Source: Saccharothrix algeriensis (lineage in GTDB: Bacteria > Actinomycetota > Actinomycetes > Mycobacteriales > Pseudonocardiaceae). Taken from it: a stretch of DNA of 64,000 nt. The position numbers and the translations under genes were made by a program. Shown here piece after piece: positions 23,618-33,800 of this stretch (its first letter is position 1; the number at the start of each line of letters is the position of its first letter). The stretch spans positions 62,001 to 126,000 of the forward strand of contig NZ_JAFBCL010000001.1 of assembly GCF_016907655.1 (NCBI RefSeq), read 5' to 3'. Below the pieces are notes generated by a model that saw only the letters and a list, made by a program, of their open reading frames with translations, did not search any database and had not been told where the DNA came from.

Positions 23618-25801
23618 CTACCCCGAGCCCACCGCGTCGAGCCACGCCCGGCGGGCGACGCCGCGGGTGAACTCCCGGACGTGCAGCCCCGCCCGCAGCC
23701 ACGCGACGGGGAACGCGTCCCCCGCGTCGCGCACGATCCGGCCGAACGCGTCGCGCTGCCGGTCGCGGGAGGCGGCGGCCAGGTCGGCGAGCAGTTCGGC
23801 GGTCGCGGTGAGGCCGTTGCCGGTCAGCGCGGACACCTCGCGCGACGCCGACGCGACCGCCGCCACCGCCCGGCCGCCGAGGGTGACGCGGTGCAGGACG
23901 TTCTCCAGCGGGCGCAGCGGCGGCGGGGTCCGGTCGGCGGGCTCCGGGCGCGGCGGCAGGTCGGCGGTGGACCGGCCTTCCACGTGGGACCGCTGCACCC
24001 GGTCCAGGCCCAGGTCGACGTGGTGGCGCAGGTCGGCCGGCAGCGCCAGGTCGCCGGACACCGCGAGCGCGACCGCCGTGCCGGGGCGGTCGGGCGCCAA
24101 CCGGGCCACCACCCGCAGCCGCAGACCTCCGGCGTGCGCCAGGACCCTCAGGTTCTCGCGGGTGCGCTCGCCGTCACCCACCAGGTCGAGCACCACGGCT
24201 CCTCCGGCCCCGGCCGCCGAGCCGGCGGTGGCCGCGCCCGGAGTGGAGCCGGAACCTGAGGCCGCATCCGGGGAAGAACCCGAGCCGGAAGCCGGGTCCC
24301 AGGTGGAGCCGGAACCGGTGGCCGCGTCCGGAGTGGAGCCGAGGCTGGAAGCCGCATCCGGGGAAGTGCCCGAACCGGAAGCCGCGCCCGGGGCGGGGGC
24401 CGTGCCCGTGGCGCGGTCCGGAGCGGTGACGGCCAGGCGGAGGGCGTTGCCCGCCGGGCCCAGCACGACGCCCTCGACGAACAGCAGGTCCGCTCCCGCC
24501 GGGCGGTGGCCGTCCGGGCGGGTGGCCGCCTCGAACGCGCGGGCCACCTGGTCACCCAGGGGCTGCGCCCACAGCCGGGTGAACGGCGGCGCGTCCCAGG
24601 GCGCGCCGGGGGCCGCGACCGCGCGCACCGCCTTGCCCGCCCCGAGCCGGTGGTCGGGCGACGCGGTGCCGCCGGACAGCAGCAGGCCCTCGCGCCCCAG
24701 CCGCCGCTGGGTCAGGCCGGACTCGCCGATCGCCACCGGGCCGTCCGCGACGGCGACGCGCTCCGCCCCTCCGGGCATGATCGCGGGAACGGTCCACAGG
24801 GCGCCCGAGTCGTCCACGAGGTGCGTGACCACGCCGCCGTAGCCGGAGGTGGTGACCACCGGCTCGGTGCACAGGCCGTACAGGCGCAGCGCCCCGACCG
24901 GCCGGTACTCGCGCCGGGCGGTGCCGCGCAACTCGGCGGTGGCGCGGTCGGCGGTGCGCAGGTCGTGGCAGAGCAGGAGGAGGTCGACCAGCTCGGCGGT
25001 GAGCACCTCGCGGTCGAACGTCGAGTCGCCCGCCCGTGCCGCGGCCAGCGCGGCGGCGATGCGCAGCCCGCCCGCCGCCGCCCGGTGCAGGCCGGCCACC
25101 CGCGCGGTGTGCACCGCGCGCAGCAGCTCGGCCCGCACCACCGCCCCGCTGCCGGTGGCCCCGGCGCGGAGGATCGCCGCGCACGCCGTCCAGAGGGCGT
25201 TCGCGGCGGATCGCTCGGCGGCGCGCACCTCGGTGGGCGCGTCGGCCGGCACGAGCCCGCGAGCCCGGTCGGCGGGACCGGCCGCGGGCGCTCCGACAGC
25301 GGGCGAGGTCTCCGGTGAGGTCGCACCCGCAGGCCGCCCGCCCGGAAGGGCGCCGACCGAAGGCGTGTCCGCGGAAGCCCCGACCGGGAGCTGCCCATCC
25401 GAAGAGGCACCGACCAGCGGCGTGTCCACGGAAGCCCCGACCGGTAGCTGCCCATCCGAAGAGGCACCGGCCGAAGGCGTGTCCGGGGGTTGCGCGTCGG
25501 CCTCGGCGGGGAGGGGCGGTTCGGCGACGGGCGCCGCTGCCGCCGCGACGGCCCGGTGCAGGCAGCGCGGCGCGAGCAGGCAGGTGCAGACCAGGTCGTC
25601 GGCCGCGGCCAGCACGCCGCCGCGCAGGGCCCAGGTCAGCGTCGTCTCCGCGTCGAGTTCCGCGCGGGCCGCGTGCGCGTCACCGACGACCTCCCACGTC
25701 CCGGCGCGGTCCAGGGAGGCGTCGGTCCGCTTGCGCAGCCTCGGCGGGAGGGCGTCGAGCACGTCGGCGACCACGGCGGGCGCCACCGGGGGCAGGGTCA
25801 T
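23618..25801 (-). CDS. SWIM zinc-finger protein of DUF4132-MoxR-VWA locus
   Basis: 727 residues. Near residues 72-83, CTCLLAPRCLH gives the CxC...CxH pattern of a SWIM zinc finger, a DNA- or protein-binding module. The remaining sequence is helical and of no recognised fold. Two linker regions consist of in-frame tandem repeats: two copies plus a fragment of a 19-residue unit (SSDGQLPVGASVDTPLVGA) at about 109-146, and five copies of a 10-residue unit (SGSGSTPDAA type) at about 474-523. The ATG overlaps the stop of the DUF5682/VWA gene (ATGA), making it the last gene of the operon. It corresponds in context to E. coli YehQ. Molecular function unknown. Confidence 0.85.
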   Translation of the reverse strand: MTLPPVAPAVVADVLDALPPRLRKRTDASLDRAGTWEVVGDAHAARAELDAETTLTWALRGGVLAAADDLVCTCLLAPRCLHRAVAAAAAPVAEPPLPAEADAQPPDTPSAGASSDGQLPVGASVDTPLVGASSDGQLPVGASADTPSVGALPGGRPAGATSPETSPAVGAPAAGPADRARGLVPADAPTEVRAAERSAANALWTACAAILRAGATGSGAVVRAELLRAVHTARVAGLHRAAAGGLRIAAALAAARAGDSTFDREVLTAELVDLLLLCHDLRTADRATAELRGTARREYRPVGALRLYGLCTEPVVTTSGYGGVVTHLVDDSGALWTVPAIMPGGAERVAVADGPVAIGESGLTQRRLGREGLLLSGGTASPDHRLGAGKAVRAVAAPGAPWDAPPFTRLWAQPLGDQVARAFEAATRPDGHRPAGADLLFVEGVVLGPAGNALRLAVTAPDRATGTAPAPGAASGSGTSPDAASSLGSTPDAATGSGSTWDPASGSGSSPDAASGSGSTPGAATAGSAAGAGGAVVLDLVGDGERTRENLRVLAHAGGLRLRVVARLAPDRPGTAVALAVSGDLALPADLRHHVDLGLDRVQRSHVEGRSTADLPPRPEPADRTPPPLRPLENVLHRVTLGGRAVAAVASASREVSALTGNGLTATAELLADLAAASRDRQRDAFGRIVRDAGDAFPVAWLRAGLHVREFTRGVARRAWLDAVGSG
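24231..24390. repeat. 30-bp in-frame tandem repeat in SWIM gene
   Basis: Five 30-bp units (24231-24260, 24261-24290, 24291-24320, 24321-24350, 24351-24380) and a partial sixth. Units 2 and 5 are nearly identical, as are 1 and 4, so a 90-bp block seems to have duplicated. They encode a flexible Ser/Gly/Pro/Asp linker. Confidence 0.8.
25363..25484. repeat. 57-bp in-frame tandem repeat in SWIM gene
   Basis: Two 57-bp units (25363-25419 and 25420-25476) differ at only a few bases, followed by the first bases of a third. They encode 19 residues each, in the linker behind the SWIM finger. Confidence 0.85.
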
Positions 25802-28800
25802 CCGCGCACCTTCTCCCCCACCCAGCGGGCCAGCTCCTGCGGGCTCAGCGCGGCGACCGGCATCCCGGCCGCCACCAGCGCGCCGGCCACCGACGTCGAG
25901 TACCGCGCCGCGCCGCGGTCGTCCAGGCTCGCGCAGCCCAGCACCGTGACGCCGGAGGTCACCAGTTCGCGCACCTGCCCGACCAGGGACGCCACCGGAC
26001 CGCCCTCCTCGAAGTCGCTGACCAGCACGACCATCGTGCGCTCGGGCACCGCCACCAGGGACCGGGCGTGGCGCAGCGCGCCGGCGATGTGGGTGCCGCC
26101 GCCGACCCGCACCTCCAGCAGCAGCGACAGCGGGTCCGCCACCCGGTCGGTCAGGTCCACCACCTCGGTCGAGAACGCCAGGAAGTGCGTCGACAGCGCC
26201 GGCACGCCGGCGAAGACCGACGCGGTCAGCGCCGCCCAGACGGTGGACGCCTCCATCGAGCCCGACACGTCCACCACCAGCACCAGCCGCCAGTCGGTCG
26301 CCCGGCGGCCCCGCGTCCGGAACACCGGCCGCTCGGGGACGACCAGGACGCGGCCGTCGGCGGTGCGGCGGGCGGTGGCGAGGTTCGCCCGCAGGGTGCG
26401 CGGCAGGTCCAGCCGGCCGCCCGGCCGGCGCGTGGGCGTCGGCAGCTGGAGGCCGGTCAGCGCCGGTCGGACGCGGTTGGCCAGCTGCGCGGCCAGCTCG
26501 CGCACCAGCCGCCCCACCAGTGGGCGCAGCCCCGCCAGCGCGTGCTCCGACAGCCCGCCCGCCAGCGACAGGACGTTGCGCAGCAGCTCGACCGACGGCC
26601 GCACGGCGCCGGGGTCGATCTCCAGCGCGGCCTCCAGCCGCCCACCCTCGACGGCGGCGGCCAGGACCTCTTCCCGGATGTGCTCCCCGAACAGCGCCCG
26701 CAGCTCCTGCGACCACTCGCGCACGTCGGGGAACGGCGACGACAGGTCCGCCCCGAGGCCGCCCGGGTCGCCGGCCGCCGCTCCCTCGCCGCTCTCGCGG
26801 CCGTACAGCTCGTCCAGCGCGGCGGCGTACCGGGCGCCACCCGCCGGCCGCTCGCCCCGCGCGCCGAGCACCAGCCGCCACCGCACGGACGCGGTCAGCG
26901 AGCCCGCCCCCTCGCCGGGGCCGGCCGCGGCCGGCAGCGCTTCCGCGGACCCGGCCGACACCGCTTGCGGCACAACGGGTCGCGCCGCCGTCGGGCGCTC
27001 CTCGGCGGCGGCCCCGAGCGGTTCGCCCGGCGCCGCTCCGTCCGAAGTGGACCCGACCGGCCGGCTCAGGCCGTGCGCGCGCAGGGTTTCCAGGGCGGAC
27101 CGCTCGGCGGCCAGCCACACCGCCAGCAGTTCCGGGTCCGGTGCGCCGGCCGCGTCCACGCGGTCGCCGGTGCGCTGCTCGACCACCACCAGCACCCGCG
27201 CCCGCGCGGCCGGGCCGATCGAGGTGAACGCGCCGCGCAGCGCGGGCAGCCGGTCCAGGAAGTCCCGGTCGGCCAGGCCCTCCACGCGGTCCAGCAGCGG
27301 GGTCAGGGCCTCGGTCGTCTCCAGCAGCGGCGTCGCCGCCGCCAGCACGCCCGTCAGGCCCCCGCGCAGCACCGCCCGCCGGTCCGGGGTGGTCGCGCCG
27401 TCGACCCAGGCCGCGACGCGCTCCCCCAGCGCGCCCGGCGACCCGAGGCCGAGCAGCACCCGCGCCGCGCCGGCCGCGCCCGCGATCAGCGGGGCGCCCT
27501 CGTCGGCGAGCCGGCGCAACGCGGCGGCCAGCCGGACGCCCGTGCCGTGCGCGTCGTGGCGCTGCCCCAGCTCCACCAGCGCCCGCGCGTCCGCCGGGTC
27601 CTCCGAGCCCGCCAGGCCCGCCAGCTGCGCCACCGCCGCCGTCTCCAGTTCCACCGCCAGCAGCGGGTGGTCCGCCAGGACCTCGGGCGGCGTGCCGGGC
27701 ACGTGGCCCGCGCGCACCCGGTCCAGCAGGTCGAGGCCGGCCAGCAGGTCCCGCACCGTCCCCGCGGCCGGCAGCACGGCCCCGGCGTCGGACAGCAGGT
27801 CGCCGACCAGGTCGGGCAGGCCGCACGCCGCCGCGTCGGCCAGGTCCGCCAGGACGCCGGCCGGCGTCTGCCCGCCGGCGCGCTCGCGCTCGGCCCGGCG
27901 CGCGCGCAGGCGCCCGAGCGCGGCCAGCGGCAGCGTCGCGCCCCACAGCCCGGCCACCGGCAGCGTCGCGGCCGTCGCCGGCGTCCACGCCGCGGTCCAG
28001 CGGGTGGTCAGCGCGTCGCCACCGCCGACGCCGGTGGTGGCGGTCTCCTCGCCGTAGGGCACGCCCAGCACGGCCAGCCGCCGCAGGGTCGTCTCGCGGC
28101 GGGCGTCCAGGTCGGACCGCAGCGGGTCCAGGCGCAGCGCGACCGGCTCGCGGGACCCCGGACCGGGCAGGCGCAGCTCGGCGAGCAGCGCCTCCACCGC
28201 CGGGGCCAGGCCGGAGCGGGGCGTGCCGGGCGCCAGGGCGCCCGTGCGGCGGCCCACCAGGACGTCACCGGCCGCGCGGGCGACGACCCGGCCCCGCCCC
28301 AGCGGCTCGGCGTGGGTCAGGACGGTCTGGACGGCTTCGACCACCTCGCCGCGGCCGGGCGCGGGCAGGCCGCGCAGGCGGGCCAGGTCGACGGCCAGCC
28401 GCAGCGCCTCCCGCGCCTCGCCGGGACCGGCGGGGTGGCCCGCCTCCCGCACCCGCGCGCAGATCCGCACGATGACCGACGCGGCGGCGGCCTCCACGGC
28501 GGACGGGTCGCCCGCCGCCTCCAGCACGGCCTGCTGCCACTCCGGGTCGCGGATGCCCGCCGGGTAGCCGGAGCGCTCGTCCAGCAGCGCGAAGCCGTAG
28601 GGCACCAGGGAGGTCACGACCTCCGCGCCGGCGGGCTCGGCGGGCGGCGCGACCGGGCCGCCCAGCAGGGCCGCCGCGTGGAACGAGCCGACCACCGCCG
28701 CGCACCGCCGCCCGCCCGCCTCGGCGACCGCGCGGCGCATCCACCGCTCGCGGCGCAGGTCGAACGGGTCGACCCCGGCGCCGCCCTCGGCGTCGCGGCG

Positions 28801-29718
28801 CAGCGCCCAGCCGACGAGCAGCGCGGCCCGGCGCACCGCCTCGGGGATCTGGCCGGGCGCCGCGGCCTCGACCAGGCGGTCCCACAGGTCGTCGCCGTCG
28901 CGGCCGGTGACCGACCGGCGCAGGGCGTCGGCCAGCGGCGAGGCGGATTCCCCGACCCGGTCGGCGGCGGGGCCGCGGGCGGCCAGCGGCAGGTCGCAGG
29001 GGCGGACCTCCACGCCGTTGCGGTGGGCCCAGCGGATCGCCGCCAGCTCGGGCGAGAAGTCCGCGAACGGGTAGAAGGCGAGCCCGCTCCCGTCGCGCCG
29101 CGCGCCGGACAGCGCGACCGGCGCCGTCAGGCCCGGGTCGGCCAGGTGCGGCAGCCACGCCCCGAGCTCCTCGGGCAGTTCGACCAGCAGCACCTCCGGG
29201 TCGGCCGAGTCGAGCAGGGCGGGCACCACGGCGGCGAGCGCCGGCGAGTGGTGCCGCACCCCGATCAGGAACGGCGCGCGGTGACCGGCCAGCCGCTCGG
29301 CCACCGCGAGGTCGGCCTCGGGCGCGCCGCCGGACCGGGCGGCGGGAGCGAAAGCCGCCCGACCGCCCGACCCACCTGCCGGCGAGGAAGCCGCCGCCGG
29401 CAGGGCACCCCGCAGCCCGGGGTGGGCGGAACCCGCTCCCGGCCGCCCAGCCGACCCGCCGGCCGGCGCGGGAGCCGGCAGCGCACCGCTCGACCCCGCG
29501 GAACCCGCCTCGGCCGCGCCACCCGGCCGAGCGGCACCCACCCCGGCCACCGGCCGAGCGGCACCTGCCCCAGCCACCAGTCGGGCGGCACCTGCCCCAG
29601 CCACCGGCCGGGCGACGCTCGCCCCAGCCACCGGCCGGGCGGCACCCGCCCGAGCCGCCCCTGGGGGACCGCCCGGCCCGTCGGGGGTCGCGCGGCCCCG
29701 ATCAGGCGTCGAGGACAT
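25798..29718 (-). CDS. DUF5682-like protein fused to C-terminal VWA domain
   Basis: 1,306 residues. The first ~145 are low-complexity and include five copies of a 9-residue unit (GAARPVAGA type). A DUF5682-like region follows (APFLIGVRHHSPALAAVVPA, EVLLVELPEELGAWL, AAVVGSFHAAALLG), possibly of TraB/EreA-like fold. From ~1140 is a von Willebrand A domain with a complete MIDAS start (LVLVVDVSGSMEAS) and the later Thr and Asp (GGGTHIAGAL, MVVLVSDFEEGG). In E. coli these parts appear to be separate proteins (YehM and YehP), so this is a fusion. ATG 29718 lies inside the MoxR gene's last 17 bp. VWA-MoxR pairs typically remodel or assemble other proteins in a metal-dependent way. The DUF5682 name rests on remembered motifs. 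Confidence 0.8.
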   Translation of the reverse strand: MSSTPDRGRATPDGPGGPPGAARAGAARPVAGASVARPVAGAGAARLVAGAGAARPVAGVGAARPGGAAEAGSAGSSGALPAPAPAGGSAGRPGAGSAHPGLRGALPAAASSPAGGSGGRAAFAPAARSGGAPEADLAVAERLAGHRAPFLIGVRHHSPALAAVVPALLDSADPEVLLVELPEELGAWLPHLADPGLTAPVALSGARRDGSGLAFYPFADFSPELAAIRWAHRNGVEVRPCDLPLAARGPAADRVGESASPLADALRRSVTGRDGDDLWDRLVEAAAPGQIPEAVRRAALLVGWALRRDAEGGAGVDPFDLRRERWMRRAVAEAGGRRCAAVVGSFHAAALLGGPVAPPAEPAGAEVVTSLVPYGFALLDERSGYPAGIRDPEWQQAVLEAAGDPSAVEAAAASVIVRICARVREAGHPAGPGEAREALRLAVDLARLRGLPAPGRGEVVEAVQTVLTHAEPLGRGRVVARAAGDVLVGRRTGALAPGTPRSGLAPAVEALLAELRLPGPGSREPVALRLDPLRSDLDARRETTLRRLAVLGVPYGEETATTGVGGGDALTTRWTAAWTPATAATLPVAGLWGATLPLAALGRLRARRAERERAGGQTPAGVLADLADAAACGLPDLVGDLLSDAGAVLPAAGTVRDLLAGLDLLDRVRAGHVPGTPPEVLADHPLLAVELETAAVAQLAGLAGSEDPADARALVELGQRHDAHGTGVRLAAALRRLADEGAPLIAGAAGAARVLLGLGSPGALGERVAAWVDGATTPDRRAVLRGGLTGVLAAATPLLETTEALTPLLDRVEGLADRDFLDRLPALRGAFTSIGPAARARVLVVVEQRTGDRVDAAGAPDPELLAVWLAAERSALETLRAHGLSRPVGSTSDGAAPGEPLGAAAEERPTAARPVVPQAVSAGSAEALPAAAGPGEGAGSLTASVRWRLVLGARGERPAGGARYAAALDELYGRESGEGAAAGDPGGLGADLSSPFPDVREWSQELRALFGEHIREEVLAAAVEGGRLEAALEIDPGAVRPSVELLRNVLSLAGGLSEHALAGLRPLVGRLVRELAAQLANRVRPALTGLQLPTPTRRPGGRLDLPRTLRANLATARRTADGRVLVVPERPVFRTRGRRATDWRLVLVVDVSGSMEASTVWAALTASVFAGVPALSTHFLAFSTEVVDLTDRVADPLSLLLEVRVGGGTHIAGALRHARSLVAVPERTMVVLVSDFEEGGPVASLVGQVRELVTSGVTVLGCASLDDRGAARYSTSVAGALVAAGMPVAALSPQELARWVGEKVRG
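29524..29658. repeat. 27-bp in-frame tandem repeat in VWA-fusion gene
   Basis: Five 27-bp units at 29524-29550, 29551-29577, 29578-29604, 29605-29631 and 29632-29658, the middle ones most alike (CGGCACCTGCCCCAGCCAC core). They encode 9 residues each near the protein N-terminus. Confidence 0.8.
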
Positions 29719-30841
29719 CGCGGAGTTCCCAGAGGCGCCGCCAGGTGCGGGCGCCGGTCTCGGCGCGGCGGCGCACCGCGCCGTCCCAGTAGCCGAGCAG
29801 CCGCGCCGCGTCGCCCGGGTCGTCCTTGCGGACCACGCCCAGCAGGTGGCCGGGCAGCAGGGACAGCGGGTCGCGGTCGCCGGGGAAGTACGCGTCGGAC
29901 AGGCCGAGGGCGGTGGCCACCGACACCGCTTCGGCGGTGCTCATCACGGTGGAGGGTCGCTCCACCGACCAGCCCTCCTCCGACACGCCGTTGCGCAGGT
30001 CCCGGAACGCCGTGACCAGCACCTCCAGCACCACGTCGTCCACCGCGAACGGCGCGTTCACCCGGTCCAGCGCCGCCTTGGCCTGCCGGCGCACCAGCGC
30101 CGTCTCCGCCGCCAGGTCGCCGATGGGGCCCACGGCCTCGAAGTTGAAGCGGCGCTTGAGGGCCGCCGACATCTCCGACACGCCCCGGTCGCGCAGGTTC
30201 GCCGTGGCGATCACCGTGAAGCCCGGCGCGGCGTGGACCGTCGCGCCGTCGGCCCCGGACAGCTCCGGCACGGCGATCCGGCGGTCGGACAGGATCGACA
30301 CCAAGGCGTCCTGCACCTCCGGCAGGCAGCGCGTCACCTCCTCGACGCGCACCACGCCGCCGGTGCGCATCGCGGTGAGCACCGGGGACGGGACCAGGGC
30401 CCGGGGGCTGGGGCCCTCCGCCAGCAGCAGCGCGTAGTTCCAGCCGTAGCGCAGCTGGTCCTCGGTGGTGCCGGCGGTGCCCTGCACGACCAGCTGGCTG
30501 GTGCCGCACACGGCGGCGGCGAGCAGCTCGGACAGCATGGACTTCGCCGTGCCCGGTTCACCCACCAGCAGCAGCCCGCGCTCGCCCGCCAGCGTGACGA
30601 CGGCGCGCTCGACCAGCGCCCGCTCCCCCACGAACTTCGGGCTGATCACCATGCGGTTCGGCACGCCCGCCACCGGCTCGGGCAGGGCCAGCGCGTCGCC
30701 GCTGCCGGTGACGAACGCGACGGCGGCGCGCGGGGTGAGCCGCCAGCCGGGCGGGCGGCGGCCGGTGTCGTAGGCCGCCAGGAACGCCAGCTCCTCGGCG
30801 AAGGCGTCCTCGGGCGGGTCGACCTGGCGCGCGGCGGTCAC
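29702..30841 (-). CDS. MoxR-type AAA+ ATPase
   Basis: 379 residues. Walker A is LLLVGEPGTAKSM near 105-115. The Walker B position reads GGVVRVEEV instead of the usual hhhhDE, so the first acidic residue is Glu; hydrolysis may still occur through the E-E pair. Sensor 1 is FTVIATANLRDRG and the arginine finger lies in MSAALKRRFNFEAVG. MoxR ATPases act as chaperones with VWA partners, here encoded immediately downstream. The GTG start overlaps the stop of the 1,602-residue gene (GTGA), and the 3' end overlaps the VWA-fusion start by 17 bp. It corresponds to E. coli YehL in context. Confidence 0.92.
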   Translation of the reverse strand: MTAARQVDPPEDAFAEELAFLAAYDTGRRPPGWRLTPRAAVAFVTGSGDALALPEPVAGVPNRMVISPKFVGERALVERAVVTLAGERGLLLVGEPGTAKSMLSELLAAAVCGTSQLVVQGTAGTTEDQLRYGWNYALLLAEGPSPRALVPSPVLTAMRTGGVVRVEEVTRCLPEVQDALVSILSDRRIAVPELSGADGATVHAAPGFTVIATANLRDRGVSEMSAALKRRFNFEAVGPIGDLAAETALVRRQAKAALDRVNAPFAVDDVVLEVLVTAFRDLRNGVSEEGWSVERPSTVMSTAEAVSVATALGLSDAYFPGDRDPLSLLPGHLLGVVRKDDPGDAARLLGYWDGAVRRRAETGARTWRRLWELRDVLDA

Positions 30842-33800
30842 CGGCGGCCTCCGGTCCTGAGCTCCTCGTAGGCGGGCGCGTCGCCGTCCCGCACGCGCCG
30901 CCAGGCGCGGGCGAACAGGGCGGCGACGGGTTCGCGGGGCGCGATCACCCCGGTCGGGTGGTCGGTGAAGCCGAACATGGGCGCTTTCCAGCTCTCCAGG
31001 GGGACGTGCGGGCTCGCCAGCGGCAGCCAGCCGCCGGGCAGGAACAGCGAGCGGCCGGCGCGGGCGCGCTTCGCGGTGAGGACGAGGTCGGTCTCCGCCA
31101 GCGCGGCGCGCGCCTTGCGCAGGCGGGCGGGCTTCCAGCCCGTCCAGCGGGCGACGTTGGCGTCCGTCGGGTCGGGCAGCGCCAGCAGCTGCAGGTAGAG
31201 CAGGGCCGCGTCCTCGGCCAGGCCGAGCTCCCCGGCGACCTCCGCCACCAGCTGCGCGCCCGGGACCTGGTGGTAAGCCTCCGGGTCGCCGGCCGGGGCC
31301 ACCGCGCACGCCGCGGCGAGGCCCTCGTCGGCGAGGTCGGCCAGCGCCTGCCCCAGCTCCCGGCCGCCGGTCACCTCCACCACCGCCGCCAGCAGTTCCC
31401 GGTCCTCGGGGCCGACCAGGCCGGGGCGCACCGTGACGCGGCAGTACCCGCCGTGCGTCCGGGCGACGTGCAGCCAGTCGCGCGGCTGCACGGCACCGCC
31501 CTCCGCGGGCGGCTCCTGCCCCAGCAGGCCGGCCAGGGAGTCCACCTGCACCCAGCCGCCCAGGTCGACGGCGAAGCCCGGGTGGGCCACGCGCCGCCGG
31601 GCCAGCGCCAGCGACACCGGCAGGGCCGACCGCAGCGGCGAGCCCGCCGGCAGGCGGTAGGCCAGCCACCGCAGCACCCCCGGCACGGCCCGCAGGGTCG
31701 ACCCGCCGAAGCCGTCGGGGTTGCGGGCCCGCAGGGTCGTGCCGTCCAGGCGCTGGTCCGAGTCCTGCGTCAGCCACGCCGTGCGGTCCGGGTCGAGCAC
31801 GCCCGTCACGTACTCGCCGGCCCCGCGCAGCGGCAGCAGCTTCGTCGCGTCCTGCAGCACGTCGTCGGGCACCGGGCGGCGCAGGCCCCGCTCGGCCACC
31901 CACATCTCGGCGACGGCGGCCACGTCCGGCCCCGTCGTCCACAGCTCGGCCGGGTCTTCGGGCACGGCGGCGGCCAGCAGGCGGCGGCGGAACGGGCCGT
32001 CCAGCGGGCGCAGCCGCTCCTTCGCGGTCTTCGCCCCGGCGGCGGACAGGCCCAGCAGGCGGCGTTCGGCGGTGGACAGGTAGTGCGCGTCCCACCGGTC
32101 CACGCCCGCCATGCCCGCCAGCAGCACCGTCGCCTCGGCGGTGCCCAGGCCGGTGCGCTCCACCAGGGCAGGCACCGCCTCGGCGACCCACGGCGCGGGG
32201 CCGCGTTCGGCGAGGGCGGCCAGGAACCGGTCGGCCCGCTCCCGCCCGAACGGCGCGCGCAGCTCGTGCGCGGACACGACGCGCCAGCCGGGCGGCACCT
32301 CGAACGCCCCGGGGGTGCGGGTGAACTGCACGCCCCCGTAGCGGTTCCCCTCCCGGGGCCGCCACTGCTCGTGGGACGCGGCGATGAACCCCTCGCCCAC
32401 CGGCGTCACCCGGTGCAGCGGCGTCGCGGCGCCGTCGGGCACCGTCACGGTGAGGGTGCGCCAGTGGCCGGAGCCCTCGGCCAGGCCGCTGTCGGCCACG
32501 CACCGCAGCACCAGCGCCAGGGCCTCCCGCTCGTCCTGCGGGGTGAGCGGGGACGCCGCGCGGTAGGCCAGCGCGGGCAGGGCGGGCAGCGCCTCGAACC
32601 AGTCGCCGCTGCCCGGCGGGGGCAGCTCCCGGCCCGCCGGCCGCGGTTGCGCCGCGGTCTCCGCCAGGGCGGCGAGCAGGTCGGGCAGCGTGGTCCGGGC
32701 GCCGGCGCGCACGTGCCTGGAGCGACCGCCGCCGAACCACTTCAGCGCCGACTCGACGGTCTGCTCGCCGATCGCGGGCCCGACCGGCGCGAGGGCCACC
32801 GGGCCGACCTCCCGGGCCGCGGCGGCGACGCCGGCGTAGGCGGCGCAGCCGCGCGCCAGCCCGGCCGCGCGGCGCACGAGGTCGACCACGCCCGCCAGCA
32901 GCGCCGGGTGGGTCAGGCCGGGCAGCGCGGCGGCCACCGCGGCGGCCACGTCGTCGCGCTCGCCGCGCACCAGGGCGGCCAGCCGCTCGCGCCGGTCGAG
33001 CCCGTCCCCCTCCGGCGGGACCGCCGCGATCATGGCGTCCACGGCCTCGCGGGTGACGGCGCGCAGCGCCGCCGAGCCCGCCTCGTCCCGGGGTCGCAGC
33101 ACGTGCCACCACGGCACGGCCGGCACCAGCGGCGTGCCGGCGGCGTACTCCGGGCAGCCCTGCTCCGGGGCCACCCGGCCCAGCACGACGCCCCGCGCGT
33201 CCAGCACCGACACCGCGTTGCCCGCCGGCCCCACGGTCAGCCGCGCGCCACCGGGCAGGTCCAGCAGGCCCACCGGGCGCGGGCCGGCGGCCAGCCGCAC
33301 GCGGCGGCCGTCGACGCCCTCGCCCAGCCAGGAGCCGTCGGCCTCGCGGCGCAGCCGCCAGCCGTGCAGGCCGCCGGCCGCGCCCAGGGGGCTGCCCTCG
33401 GTGGCCGCGACCGCCGGCCGCAGGTCGCAGCCGGCCAACTCCAGCTCCGCGCCGTCCGCGGCGAAGTCCTCCAGGAACCCGGGCAGGCTCGCCCGCCCGC
33501 GCTCGCCGGTGGCCGGGTCGACCTCGACCCAGCGCACCGCGCCGTCCACGCGCACCGCCGTCCAGAGCGAGGCGCCGTCGCCGAACGCCGTGCCGGCCGC
33601 GGGCACCTGCGTGTCGCCGGGGCGCACCGCCCGCCGGCCGCCGAAGCGCGCGTCGCCCGCCAGGGCGATCGACGGCAGCGCCGAGTCGGCCTCGCGGTAG
33701 CGCTGCGGCCCGTCGCCGGTCGGGTCGAACACGCGCTCCGGCGCGTCGCTCCAGTAGGCCAGCTCGTGGTCGGGGCCGTCCCAGCGCACCAGGAGCCGGC

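Noticed and set aside
23031-23702. Minus-strand open frame across the minisatellite with a 14-residue peptide repeat (HAGSG, VPRIAA)
   Set aside because: The repeat peptide is explained by the 42-bp DNA repeat (14 codons), all frames are similarly open, and the frame runs into the SWIM gene.
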